The notes under the pieces were generated by a model. The model worked only from the letters and a program-made list of their open reading frames with translations. It did no database searches and was not told where the DNA came from. Of a DNA stretch of 38,782 nucleotides, positions 1 to 8,667 are shown piece after piece (the stretch's first letter is position 1; the number at the start of each line of letters is the position of its first letter). The translations under genes and the position numbers were made by a program. This DNA is from Clostridiales bacterium (GTDB lineage: Bacteria > Bacillota_A > Clostridia > Oscillospirales > Oscillospiraceae), in the NCBI GenBank assembly GCA_014799485.1, contig JAAVHY010000034.1, positions 1 to 38,782 on the forward strand. The letters run 5' to 3'.

Positions 1-151
1 CCACGGTGACAGTCTGGCCCTGCGTATAGTAGGTCACGCTTGACACGCCAGAGTTCTCTGAGAACGCCGCAGACGCAGGAACGACGGTCGCGGGGATCAA
101 TGTCAGCACCATAGCCAGGGCCAAAAACGCTGACAAAAGTCGTTTCTTCAT
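1..151 (-). CDS. Secreted protein, N-terminal fragment (runs off the window)
   Basis: Only the first 50 codons are present; the gene continues beyond position 1. The start is ATG at 151, with an AGGAGG-type ribosome binding site at 161-167, 9 nt upstream. The peptide opens with a textbook Sec signal: Lys-Lys-Arg, a hydrophobic stretch of about 18 residues (LLSAFLALAMVLTLIPATVV), then a likely signal peptidase I site PASAA-F. The mature part visible (FSENSGVSSVTYYTQGQTVTV) is polar and gives no family. Proteins of this kind in Oscillospiraceae are often S-layer-homology or Ig-like surface proteins, but that is inference. It has its own promoter (304-331) and an unusually long, foldable leader of about 145 nt. 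Confidence 0.8.
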   Translation of the reverse strand, partial: MKKRLLSAFLALAMVLTLIPATVVPASAAFSENSGVSSVTYYTQGQTVTV

Positions 152-297
152 GTTTTCTCTTCCTCCTTGTTCTGGTTTGAATGGCTTTGGTTCGCCGGTT
201 TTCCGGCTTGTTTTCTCCCTGTCCGGGACGTGGCCGGGCATACGGCCCTCCTTCCATCGGAATGATTGGCTGACGCCTCCGACGCCACAGTTATACG
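152..297 (-). ncRNA. Structured 5' leader of the secreted-protein gene
   Basis: From the inferred transcription start near 297 to the ATG at 151 there are about 145 nt without a coding signal. On the minus strand, GTGGC (284-288) can pair with GCCAC (230-234). This closes a domain containing helix 256-261/278-283, which caps a GGC-loop-GCC hairpin (268-277), and a second hairpin GGGC/GCCC at 236-248. A separate GCCGG-AAAA-CCGGC hairpin lies nearer the start codon. I could not match it to a known riboswitch class, so it may be just a stable mRNA leader. Confidence 0.35.
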
Positions 298-303
298 GCT
301 ACT

Positions 304-331
304 ATTATACTCTATCGGCAAAATTTTGCAA
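304..331 (-). promoter_or_regulatory. Sigma-A-type promoter of the secreted-protein gene
   Basis: On the minus strand, -35 TTGCAA (326-331), 16-nt spacer, perfect -10 TATAAT (304-309). Start expected near 297. Confidence 0.7.
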
Positions 332-352
332 GGGTTAACCCAAAAAATTTAC

Positions 353-383
353 AAAATAAAATGGAAGGGGTTCCAACCCCTCC
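353..383 (-). terminator. Intrinsic terminator of the antisense unit
   Basis: On the minus strand, GGAGGGG pairs with CCCCTTCC (one bulged T) around a TTGGAA loop, then ATTTTATTTT. Confidence 0.55.
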
Positions 384-389
384 CAGCGC

Positions 390-418
390 TTGCTTTTATA
401 GTTATAATGTGGTATGAT
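390..418 (+). promoter_or_regulatory. Promoter of the small hydrophobic peptide
   Basis: -35 TTGCTT (390-395), 17-nt spacer, -10 TATGAT (413-418). The message would start near 424, about 58 nt before the ATG. Confidence 0.6.
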
Positions 419-453
419 AATTTTGAGCGCTGTCGTACAAAAAGGCGGTCGGC

Positions 454-475
454 CACTCCCTTGCGAAAGGGGGTG
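454..475 (+). promoter_or_regulatory. Hairpin masking the peptide's ribosome binding site
   Basis: CACTCCCTT (454-462) pairs fully (one G-U) with AAGGGGGTG (467-475) around a GCGA tetraloop of the stable GNRA type. The right arm is the Shine-Dalgarno sequence of the ORF at 482, so translation should be poor unless the hairpin opens. Confidence 0.6.
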
Positions 476-481
476 AGGCAG

Positions 482-577
482 ATGGGACAAGGACGCTGGG
501 CGAAAGCCCTGCGTTTCCTGGTATGGTTCATCATCACGCTTCTGCTGATGATCTACATATCCCCAAAAGCGTATTGA
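482..577 (+). CDS. 31-residue hydrophobic peptide, candidate type I toxin
   Basis: Starts at ATG 482 behind a strong purine-rich site (AAAGGGGGTG, 6 nt spacing). The peptide has a basic N-terminus (MGQGRWAKALR), one predicted membrane helix (FLVWFIITLLLMIYI) and a short tail SPKAY. This is the layout of small membrane-active toxins of type I toxin-antitoxin systems and of the holin-like toxins found in Firmicutes. I do not recognise the exact family. It has its own promoter (390-418), a hairpin over its ribosome binding site and a 12-bp perfect stem that begins inside its last codons. An opposing promoter lies at 671-698. Function is inferred from architecture; it could instead be a regulatory leader peptide or an unexpressed relic. 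Confidence 0.6.
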   Translation: MGQGRWAKALRFLVWFIITLLLMIYISPKAY

Positions 578-626
578 CCGCTCGGCTGCAACCCAAGCGG
601 TCAATACAGGACTTTTGATTTTGTTT
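571..626 (+). terminator. Terminator of the peptide message
   Basis: Perfect 12-bp stem GTATTGACCGCT (571-582) / AGCGGTCAATAC (596-607) with a 13-nt loop, followed by an interrupted T-rich run (ACTTTTGATTTTGTTT). The stem includes the stop codon of the peptide ORF. Confidence 0.6.
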
Positions 627-670
627 GATTCGTGAGGGCTGGCCGCCTGCGGCAGCGCCTTTATATGCCT

Positions 671-698
671 ATTATACTCCATTCCCCCGGTTTGTCAA
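671..698 (-). promoter_or_regulatory. Strong antisense promoter
   Basis: On the minus strand, perfect -35 TTGACA (693-698), 16-nt spacer, perfect -10 TATAAT (671-676). Among the best matches in the window, it points into the small-peptide locus. No minus-strand gene lies within 500 bp downstream. Confidence 0.7.
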
Positions 699-724
699 GG
701 GGATTTCATATTTGGAGGCACACT

Positions 725-1945
725 ATGGACTACGATCTGCTTTTGTCCGGCTGCTGCGAGGTGGCCCGCCAGCTCCTGCGCCACGGCGCGGAGATCCAGC
801 GCGCGGAGGACACGGTGCGCCGCATTTTGGCGGCCTACGGCCTGGAGGGGGACGTGTTCGCCATCCCCAACTGCGTCTGGGTGAGCGCCCCCTGCCCTGA
901 CGGACGCATCAGGACGGTGATGCGCCGCGTCCCGGCCATTTCCTCCAACATCGAGGGCATCGAGCGCTTCAACGACCTGTCCCGCCGGCTGTGCGCCGCC
1001 CCAGCCGAGGACCCGGGGGAGATCCTGGCCCTGTGCCGGGAGACTTCGGACCATCTGCGGCGCTACCCGGACGTTCTATGCGTGCTGGGGTATTTCGTGG
1101 GGGCGTTTTTCTTCGCGCTGTTTTTCTCCGGCGGGCTGGCGGAGGCCGTGGCGGCGGGGCTGGCGGGGCTGGCCTGCGGCGTGTGCCTGACGGCGCTGAA
1201 CCGGCTGGAGGCCAACGGCTTCCTCACCACGCTGGTCTCGGCCTTCGTCCTGAGCGGCGCGGCCTGCGGCATGGCGGCGCTGGGCGTGCCCATCAGCCTG
1301 GAGATCACCGTCGCCGGGGCCATCATGGTGCTGGTGCCCGGGCTGGTGTTCACCAACTTCATGAGCGACCTGCTCACCGGGGACATGGTGGCCGGCCTTG
1401 CCACCTTCGCCCGGGCGGTGCTGTCGGCGGGGGCCATCGCCCTGGGGGCCGGGCTGGCCATGGCCCTGTTCCGGGACGTCCCCTCCCCGCAGCCGGACTC
1501 GGCCACCGCTTACGGGCCGGTGCTCTACTGCGTGTTCGCCTTTGTGTCCTGCCTGGGCTTCTGCCCCGCGTTCAACGCCCAGGGCGTGGGGGCGCTGCTG
1601 TGCGCCCTGGGGGGCGCGCTGGGCTGGGCGGTGTACCTGCTGGCCATGGGCCTGGGGGCCGACATTTTCGTCGCCAGCCTGGTCGCCGCCATGGCGGTGG
1701 CCGCCTGGTCGGAGTGGATGGCCCGGAGGCGGCGGTGCCCGGCCACGTCCTACCTGCTCATCGCCATGTTCCCGCTGGTGCCCGGCCTGACCATCTACCA
1801 GGCCATGGACCACGGCCTGCGGGGGGACACGGAGCTGTTTTTGGAGACCTTCTTCCGCACTGTGGGCATCGCCGGGTGCCTTGCGCTGGGCCTGCTGCTG
1901 GTGTCGTCGGCGCTGGGGCTGTGGCGGCGGCGCAGGGCCGGCTGA
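725..1945 (+). CDS. Threonine/serine exporter family membrane protein (ThrE type)
   Basis: A 406-residue protein. The start ATG 725 has GGAGG at 714-718. The first ~120 residues form the soluble N-terminal part of the ThrE/YjjP family (DUF1212), with CEVARQLLRHGAEIQRAEDT and a VWVSAPCPDGR strand. The rest is about ten hydrophobic segments covering the YjjP-like and YjjB-like membrane halves in one chain, as in Corynebacterium ThrE. Known members export threonine and serine using the proton gradient; the substrate here is inferred from family. It stands alone: no close upstream partner on this strand, and the next gene has its own promoter. No terminator hairpin is visible directly after the stop. 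Very GC-rich codon use, as in the neighbours. Confidence 0.85.
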   Translation: MDYDLLLSGCCEVARQLLRHGAEIQRAEDTVRRILAAYGLEGDVFAIPNCVWVSAPCPDGRIRTVMRRVPAISSNIEGIERFNDLSRRLCAAPAEDPGEILALCRETSDHLRRYPDVLCVLGYFVGAFFFALFFSGGLAEAVAAGLAGLACGVCLTALNRLEANGFLTTLVSAFVLSGAACGMAALGVPISLEITVAGAIMVLVPGLVFTNFMSDLLTGDMVAGLATFARAVLSAGAIALGAGLAMALFRDVPSPQPDSATAYGPVLYCVFAFVSCLGFCPAFNAQGVGALLCALGGALGWAVYLLAMGLGADIFVASLVAAMAVAAWSEWMARRRRCPATSYLLIAMFPLVPGLTIYQAMDHGLRGDTELFLETFFRTVGIAGCLALGLLLVSSALGLWRRRRAG

Positions 1946-1993
1946 GGCCCTTGCCCTGTTACAATTTGCTTCCGCTTCGTAACCCTTTTTTTC

Positions 1994-2023
1994 TTGACCC
2001 GTTCCCCCGGCTTGTGCTACCAT
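1994..2023 (+). promoter_or_regulatory. Possible promoter of the SGNH lipoprotein gene
   Basis: -35 TTGACC (1994-1999), 18-nt spacer, -10 TACCAT (2018-2023). Good -35, weaker -10. Confidence 0.45.
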
Positions 2024-2058
2024 GGCGTGGAAGTCGAATTAAAGGAGTTCCTGTCGAA

Positions 2059-2949
2059 ATGCACCTCAAGAAGCCGCTGATCCTCTGCGCCCTGGCGCTG
2101 CTGGCCCTGCTGGCGGGCTGCCGGGCCACCACAGGCCATTACGTCCCCTCCCAGGCCCCGGAGACGCCCACTCCCGAGATCACCGCCACGCCGGAGCCCA
2201 CGCCCACCCCGACGCCGGAGCCTACGCCGGAACCCACCCCCACCCCGCCCCCCTGGGACCCCTATGAATTCGGCGTCCCCCTGGAGGAGACGGAGCCCGT
2301 GGAGGACGACAGCTTTTTTGACAACACCGTGTTCCTGGGGGACTCCCGCACCGAGGGCTTCGAGCTGTTCAGCGGCATGAAGGAGCACGGGGACTTCTAC
2401 TGGGCCCGGGGCATGACCGTGTTCAAAGCGGACAGCGAGGAGTACCGCCCCTTTGAGGTGGACGGCCAGAAGTGCAGCCTGATGGAGACCCTGACCCATA
2501 AGCAGTACGACAATGTGTACATCATGCTCGGGGTGAACGAGCTGGGCTACCCCGCCGAGAGCTACGAGGAGGGCCTGGGGAAGCTGATGGACAGGATCAC
2601 CGAGCTCCAGCCGGACGCGGTGGTGTACCTCCAGGTCATGCCCCCGCTGAACGACGCCATGTGCCGGAAAAACAAGCTGGCGGACTACATCAACAACGCC
2701 AACCTGGCCAAGTTCAACGAGGCCATCGTCCGGGTGGCGGCGGAGAAAAAGGTGGTGCTGCTGAACGTCGCCGAGGTATACGCCGGGGAGGCCGGCCAGC
2801 TGCCCGCGGAGCTGGCTGCCGACGGGTGCCATTTTGTGTACTCCGCCTATGCCCGCTGGGCCAGCTACCTGCGCGGCCACGTCATGGACCGGGAGCGGTA
2901 CTTCGGCTGCCGGGAGGCGGCGCTGGCAGAACAGCCAACGGACCAATAA
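2059..2949 (+). CDS. SGNH/GDSL-type hydrolase lipoprotein
   Basis: A 296-residue protein; start ATG 2059 after AAAGGAG (2041-2047). A lipoprotein signal ends in the lipobox ALLAG-C near residue 21, so the mature protein should be lipid-anchored outside the membrane. Residues ~30-70 are a Pro/Thr/Glu linker built from PEPTPTP units. The catalytic domain shows the SGNH blocks: FLGDSR (nucleophile Ser), GVNE (block III, Glu where GxND is usual) and DGCHF near the C-terminus (Asp and His of the triad). The family includes esterases and peptidoglycan or polysaccharide O-acetyl esterases, so a cell-wall or glycan deacetylase role is plausible, but the substrate cannot be read from sequence. A strong terminator follows. 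Confidence 0.85.
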   Translation: MHLKKPLILCALALLALLAGCRATTGHYVPSQAPETPTPEITATPEPTPTPTPEPTPEPTPTPPPWDPYEFGVPLEETEPVEDDSFFDNTVFLGDSRTEGFELFSGMKEHGDFYWARGMTVFKADSEEYRPFEVDGQKCSLMETLTHKQYDNVYIMLGVNELGYPAESYEEGLGKLMDRITELQPDAVVYLQVMPPLNDAMCRKNKLADYINNANLAKFNEAIVRVAAEKKVVLLNVAEVYAGEAGQLPAELAADGCHFVYSAYARWASYLRGHVMDRERYFGCREAALAEQPTDQ

Positions 2950-2957
2950 GCAAAGGA

Positions 2958-2992
2958 CCCCGCCCGGAGCGATGCTCCGGGCGGGGCTTTTT
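2958..2992. terminator. Shared terminator between convergent genes
   Basis: Perfect 13-bp stem CCCCGCCCGGAGC/GCTCCGGGCGGGG with a GAT loop and CTTTTT on the plus side. The minus side has a weaker TCCTTT tail after ftsH. Confidence 0.85.
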
Positions 2993-2994
2993 CG

Positions 2995-5178
<2,184 letters not shown>

Positions 5179-5248
5179 AGTCATGACCTCCTTCATTCAA
5201 CCGGGGCCGCGCCCCGGGCTGTCCATCCTTTTCGGATCCTATTGTGGC

Positions 5249-5277
5249 AGTATACCACACCTTGCCATTAAAAACAA
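5249..5277 (-). promoter_or_regulatory. ftsH promoter
   Basis: On the minus strand, -35 TTGTTT (5272-5277), 17-nt spacer, -10 TATACT (5249-5254). Confidence 0.65.
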
Positions 5278-5347
5278 GGAATGTTCTTTGGCCGGGGTGT
5301 AAACTTTCTATGACGAAAAAAGGGGAGGAAAAAGATGCCCCTCCCCC

Positions 5348-5376
5348 TTTCGCCCCGGGAAAAATTATGGTATACT
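5348..5376 (+). promoter_or_regulatory. Possible rlmB operon promoter
   Basis: Good -10 TATACT (5371-5376) with a weak -35 TTTCGC (5348-5353) at 17 nt. A TTGACA at about 5383 lacks a -10 at normal spacing. Confidence 0.4.
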
Positions 5377-5430
5377 TCTACATTGACATATTGCAGTTCA
5401 AAAAAGACGATATATAAAGGAGTTTTTCCC

Positions 5431-6204
5431 ATGCGGGACAAAAATAATCCGCGCAAGCCCCTGGAGGCGGAGGCCGACGGCCTCATCGAAGGCCGCAACG
5501 CCGTCATCGAGGCCCTGCGCTCCGGCGCCGCCATCGACAAGATCTACATCGCCCGGGGGGAAACCGACGCCACCCTGGGCCACATCGCCTCCACCGCCCG
5601 GGGAAAGGGCATCGTGGTCACCGAGGCCGACCGGCGCAAGCTGGACGGCATGAGCCGCACCAAAAGCCACCAGGGGGTGATCGCCGTCGCCGCCGTCCGG
5701 GAGTACGCCAGCGTGGACGACATCCTGAACGCCGCCCGGGAGAAGGGGGAGGCCCCCCTCATCGTGGTGTGCGACGAGCTCAGCGACCCCCACAACCTGG
5801 GCGCGGTCATCCGCACCGCCGAGTGCGCCGGGGCCCACGGGGTGGTCATCCCCAAGCGCCGCTCCGCCGGACTCACGGCCATCGTGGCCAAGACCAGCGC
5901 CGGCGCGGTGAGCTACCTGCCCGTGGCCCGGGTGCCCAACCTCACCGCCCTGCTCAAAGAGCTGAAGGAAGAGGGCCTCTGGGTGTTCGGCACCGCCGCC
6001 GACGGCAGGACGAGCCTGTACGACGCCGACCTGAAGGGCCCCGCCGCCATCGTCATCGGCAGCGAGGGGGACGGCATGGGCCGTCTGGTGCGGGAGCAGT
6101 GCGACTTTTTGGTGTCCATCCCCATGAAGGGGCAGCTCAACTCGCTGAACGCCTCCGCCGCCGCGGCGGTGGTGCTGTACGAGGCAGTACGTCAAAGAGG
6201 ATGA
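5431..6204 (+). CDS. rlmB: 23S rRNA 2'-O-ribose methyltransferase (RlmB/TrmH family group 3)
   Basis: A 257-residue SpoU-class enzyme that methylates a ribose 2'-OH in RNA using S-adenosylmethionine. The start ATG 5431 follows AAAGGAG (5417-5423). Residues ~17-90 form the substrate-binding domain (IEGRNAVIEALRSG). The SPOUT trefoil-knot domain shows motif 1 DPHNLGAVIRTAE (catalytic Arg), motif 2 IGSEGDGM and motif 3 IPMKGQLNSLNASAA. The length fits RlmB/YacO-type proteins of Firmicutes. The exact target (Gm2251 of 23S rRNA in E. coli) is assumed from homology. It is the first gene of a two-gene operon: the next start is 12 bp after its stop. Confidence 0.9.
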   Translation: MRDKNNPRKPLEAEADGLIEGRNAVIEALRSGAAIDKIYIARGETDATLGHIASTARGKGIVVTEADRRKLDGMSRTKSHQGVIAVAAVREYASVDDILNAAREKGEAPLIVVCDELSDPHNLGAVIRTAECAGAHGVVIPKRRSAGLTAIVAKTSAGAVSYLPVARVPNLTALLKELKEEGLWVFGTAADGRTSLYDADLKGPAAIVIGSEGDGMGRLVREQCDFLVSIPMKGQLNSLNASAAAAVVLYEAVRQRG

Positions 6205-6216
6205 GGAGGTCCGTCC

Positions 6217-8325
6217 ATGGCCGACGACAAGGATAAAAAAAACGGGCAGGAGTATGACCTGGACGAAATTTTGGCGGAATACGGCTCCGGCAAATACAAA
6301 GCGCCCAAGGTGGTGGACTTCCCCACCCAGAAGCTCCCCGTACCGCCCACGGAGGAAGAGGAAGAGGACGCCCCCCAGCCCCCCGTCCGGGAGGTGAAAA
6401 AGCCCGTCCGGAAGGCAAAGGCGGACGAGCCCATCCCGGAGATCGTGCCGGAAAACGTGGGCCGCACCATCGGCGCCCGCCTCCACACCCTGCTGCGCCG
6501 CGCCGATCACTTCGCCGACCATATGTACGACCACGCCGTGCCGGACAAGGAGACCCGCAAGGCGGAGAAATACACCCCCGGCGTGGACCGGGAGGAGCCG
6601 CCCAAACGGGACGCCCCGCCTCCCCGCCGCCCGAGGCTGCGGGTGCTTCGCCCCCGGCAGCTCCCCCCCGACACGCCCCCCGCCAAGCTGGCGGCGCAGT
6701 ACCAGAAGGGGCTAAAGGGGCAGGGCGTCCGGCTCAAGTTCGCGGCCCTGACGGCCATCGCCGCCGTCCTCTGCTCGGTGGAGCTGCCCTTCCTGCCCTG
6801 GGGCTCCCTGGCCGGGGAGCTGGCGGGGCTGGAGATCACGGTGTTCCAGCTGCGCTGCTGGGTGCTCTCCGCCCTGCTGCTGCTCACCGGGCCGCTGTGC
6901 TTTGAGATCGTCGCCGCCGGGGCAAAGCAGCTGTTCACCCTCCGTCCCCGGGGGGAGACCCTGCTGCTGCTGGCCTGGTTTTTCACCCTGCTGGACGGGC
7001 TCACCGCCCCCGGGGTGGAGGGACGGGAAGGCTTCCTGCCCTTCTCGGCGGTGACCGCCCTGGGGCTGGCCTTCGCCCTGCGGGGGGAGCATGAGCGCCG
7101 CCGGGGGGACAGGCTGTCCGCCAAAGCCGCGTCCCAGGCCCGCTCGCCTTATGTGGTGTCCCTGGCCGACGGGCTGTGGTCCGGCAGGCCTACTTATACG
7201 AAATCCTCCGGCTCCCCCCTGGGCTTCGGCAGCCAGCTCCAGATGGAGGACGGGGGCCATGCCGTCTACCGCGTCGCCGCCCCCCTGCTGCTGCTGGGGG
7301 CCATGCTGTGCTCCGTCATGGCCTCGGCGGGCCAGGGCGAGGCCGGGCGGCTGGCCTGGGCGGGCTCCGCCTGCTTCACCGCCGTCTCCTCCTGGTCCGC
7401 CCTGCTGGCCTACGCCCTGCCCTACCGCAAGCTGGCCCAGCGGCTCCACCGCGTGGGCGCGGCGCTGGCGGGATGGCCCGGGGCCGCCCGGTGCGGCCAG
7501 GGGGGCGTCGTCGTCAGCGACCCGGACCTGTTCCCCACCGGCTCGGTGACGGTGACCCAGGTGAAGGTGTTCGGCGACGCGGCCACGGAAAAGGTGGTGG
7601 GCTACACAGCCACCATGCTCCGGGCGATGGACTGCGGCCTCACCCGCCCCTTCCACGACCTGCTGCGCACCCACGGCGCCCTCTACCGGGAGGTATCCGG
7701 CCTGGAATGGCATGAGGGCGGGGCGTCCGGCGTCATCCGGGGGCAGGAGGTGCTGGTGGGCACCGCCGCCTATATGCACTTGATGGAGGTGCCCGTCCCG
7801 CCGGGGCACAACATCAAAAACGCCGTGTTCTGCGCCATCAACGGCCAGCTCTCCGGCCTGTTCGTGCTGAATTACGCCATGAGCGGCGCTGTGAACCCCA
7901 GCCTGTCCGCCCTGATGAAAGCGGGAGTGGCCCCCATCCTGGCCACCCGGGACCCCAACCTCATCCCCGCCCAGCTGGAGCAGAAGTTCAAGCTGCCGGT
8001 GGACAAGATGGAGTTCCCCCCGGTGGACCGGCGGCTGGACCTGTCCAAGCCCGCCCCGGAGGAGGTGGGGGACCTGGTCGCCCTGCTCAGCCGGGAGGGG
8101 CTTGGCCCCTACTGCGACGCGGTGGTGGGCGGCCGCAGGCTCCGGCAGGCCGCCCGCTGGGGACTGGCCTTCGCCCTGGCGGGGTCGGCCGTCGGGCTGT
8201 GCCTCACCTTCTACCTCACCTCGGTGGGGGCCTTCGCCTCGCTGACGGCGGTGAACTTCCTCATCTTCATGGCCGCGTGGCTGGTGCCCCAGCTCCTCAT
8301 CGCCAATTGGGTCAACCAATATTGA
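6217..8325 (+). CDS. Eight-TM protein resembling a catalytically inactive P1B-type ATPase
   Basis: A 702-residue protein; start ATG 6217 with GGAGG at 6205-6209. Residues 1-165 are a soluble, charged, Pro-rich tail. Hydrophobic segments follow at about 174-190, 209-236, 247-262, 275-289, 353-371, 378-400, 646-668 and 672-698. This 4+2+2 spacing is that of P1B metal-pumping ATPases. The large loop keeps their order: a CPC-like position reads WSA (393-395), the phosphorylation loop DKTGTLT is replaced by SDPDLFPTG (434-442), an N-domain-like EVLVGTAAYM follows, TGDN is replaced by ATRDP (576-580), and GGRRLRQAARW leads into TM7. The actuator domain with TGE is not visible. It therefore should not hydrolyse ATP by the P-type cycle. 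Its role is unknown; a sensor, scaffold or divergent channel is possible. Co-transcribed with rlmB. Confidence 0.75.
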   Translation: MADDKDKKNGQEYDLDEILAEYGSGKYKAPKVVDFPTQKLPVPPTEEEEEDAPQPPVREVKKPVRKAKADEPIPEIVPENVGRTIGARLHTLLRRADHFADHMYDHAVPDKETRKAEKYTPGVDREEPPKRDAPPPRRPRLRVLRPRQLPPDTPPAKLAAQYQKGLKGQGVRLKFAALTAIAAVLCSVELPFLPWGSLAGELAGLEITVFQLRCWVLSALLLLTGPLCFEIVAAGAKQLFTLRPRGETLLLLAWFFTLLDGLTAPGVEGREGFLPFSAVTALGLAFALRGEHERRRGDRLSAKAASQARSPYVVSLADGLWSGRPTYTKSSGSPLGFGSQLQMEDGGHAVYRVAAPLLLLGAMLCSVMASAGQGEAGRLAWAGSACFTAVSSWSALLAYALPYRKLAQRLHRVGAALAGWPGAARCGQGGVVVSDPDLFPTGSVTVTQVKVFGDAATEKVVGYTATMLRAMDCGLTRPFHDLLRTHGALYREVSGLEWHEGGASGVIRGQEVLVGTAAYMHLMEVPVPPGHNIKNAVFCAINGQLSGLFVLNYAMSGAVNPSLSALMKAGVAPILATRDPNLIPAQLEQKFKLPVDKMEFPPVDRRLDLSKPAPEEVGDLVALLSREGLGPYCDAVVGGRRLRQAARWGLAFALAGSAVGLCLTFYLTSVGAFASLTAVNFLIFMAAWLVPQLLIANWVNQY

Positions 8326-8429
8326 AAAATTTTTCAGAAAATTTCCGGCATCGTTGCACCGCCCCGTGCATATACTGGCCTGTATAAGTAAAAACGCAGA
8401 CCAGTGTATGAACAGAAGGAGCGGTAAAC

Positions 8430-8534
8430 ATGACAGACAGAGACGGGATCGTATGGAACACGCAGCCACAGCCCCAGGATGTGGACGACCTGATCTTCCT
8501 GGGCCAGAGCGGCCCCCAGGTCAGCCAGCGCTGA
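8430..8534 (+). CDS. 34-residue small protein, unknown function
   Basis: ATG 8430 has AAGGAG at 8416-8421 with 8-nt spacing, and the stop at 8532-8534 is followed after 4 nt by a strong terminator, so the ORF fills a complete small transcription unit between two larger genes. The protein is acidic and soluble (MTDRDGIVWN..., then QPQPQDVDDLIFLG, ending GPQVSQR), with no membrane segment or cysteine. I do not recognise it. A CATATACT element at about 8369 resembles a sporulation sigma-factor -10 box, but no clear -35 supports this. It could also be a leader peptide attenuating transcription. Confidence 0.55.
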   Translation: MTDRDGIVWNTQPQPQDVDDLIFLGQSGPQVSQR

Positions 8535-8538
8535 TCCG

Positions 8539-8565
8539 CCGCCCCGCGTCCGCGGGGCGGTTTTT
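8539..8565 (+). terminator. Terminator of the small-protein unit
   Basis: 9-bp stem CCGCCCCGC/GCGGGGCGG, GTCC loop, then TTTTT. Confidence 0.85.
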
Positions 8566-8577
8566 CCGTTTTCACCC

Positions 8578-8606
8578 TTTACAACCGGCGGGGATTTCTA
8601 TATAAT
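8578..8606 (+). promoter_or_regulatory. prfB promoter
   Basis: -35 TTTACA (8578-8583), 17-nt spacer, perfect -10 TATAAT (8601-8606). Confidence 0.8.
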
Positions 8607-8667
8607 ACATAACTTGAGAATATCTGAATCAAATCGGCGGCCTGGGCCGCGGAAGGATGAAAACGCA

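Larger units (their letters stand above)
353..664 (-). ncRNA. Candidate antisense RNA opposing the small-peptide mRNA
   Basis: Inferred transcription unit, not a direct observation of RNA. A near-perfect promoter at 671-698 fires leftwards and a hairpin plus U-tract at 353-383 can stop it, giving an RNA of about 310 nt. It is complementary to the whole peptide message (about 424-610), including its ribosome binding site and terminator. No coding signal with a ribosome binding site is seen on this strand. The geometry fits an antitoxin RNA of a type I system. It could alternatively read through toward the secreted-protein gene at 151. Confidence 0.5.

Noticed and set aside
991..2058. A long plus-strand frame running in front of the SGNH lipoprotein
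   Set aside because: It is an out-of-frame reading of the ThrE gene (Gly/Arg/Ala-rich). The lipoprotein has a proper RBS, ATG and signal peptide at 2059.
5305..5352. GGGGAGG/CCTCCCC hairpin as a terminator before rlmB
   Set aside because: It is followed by only four T residues and CGCCCC, and no gene upstream on that strand needs it. It is more likely leader or chance.
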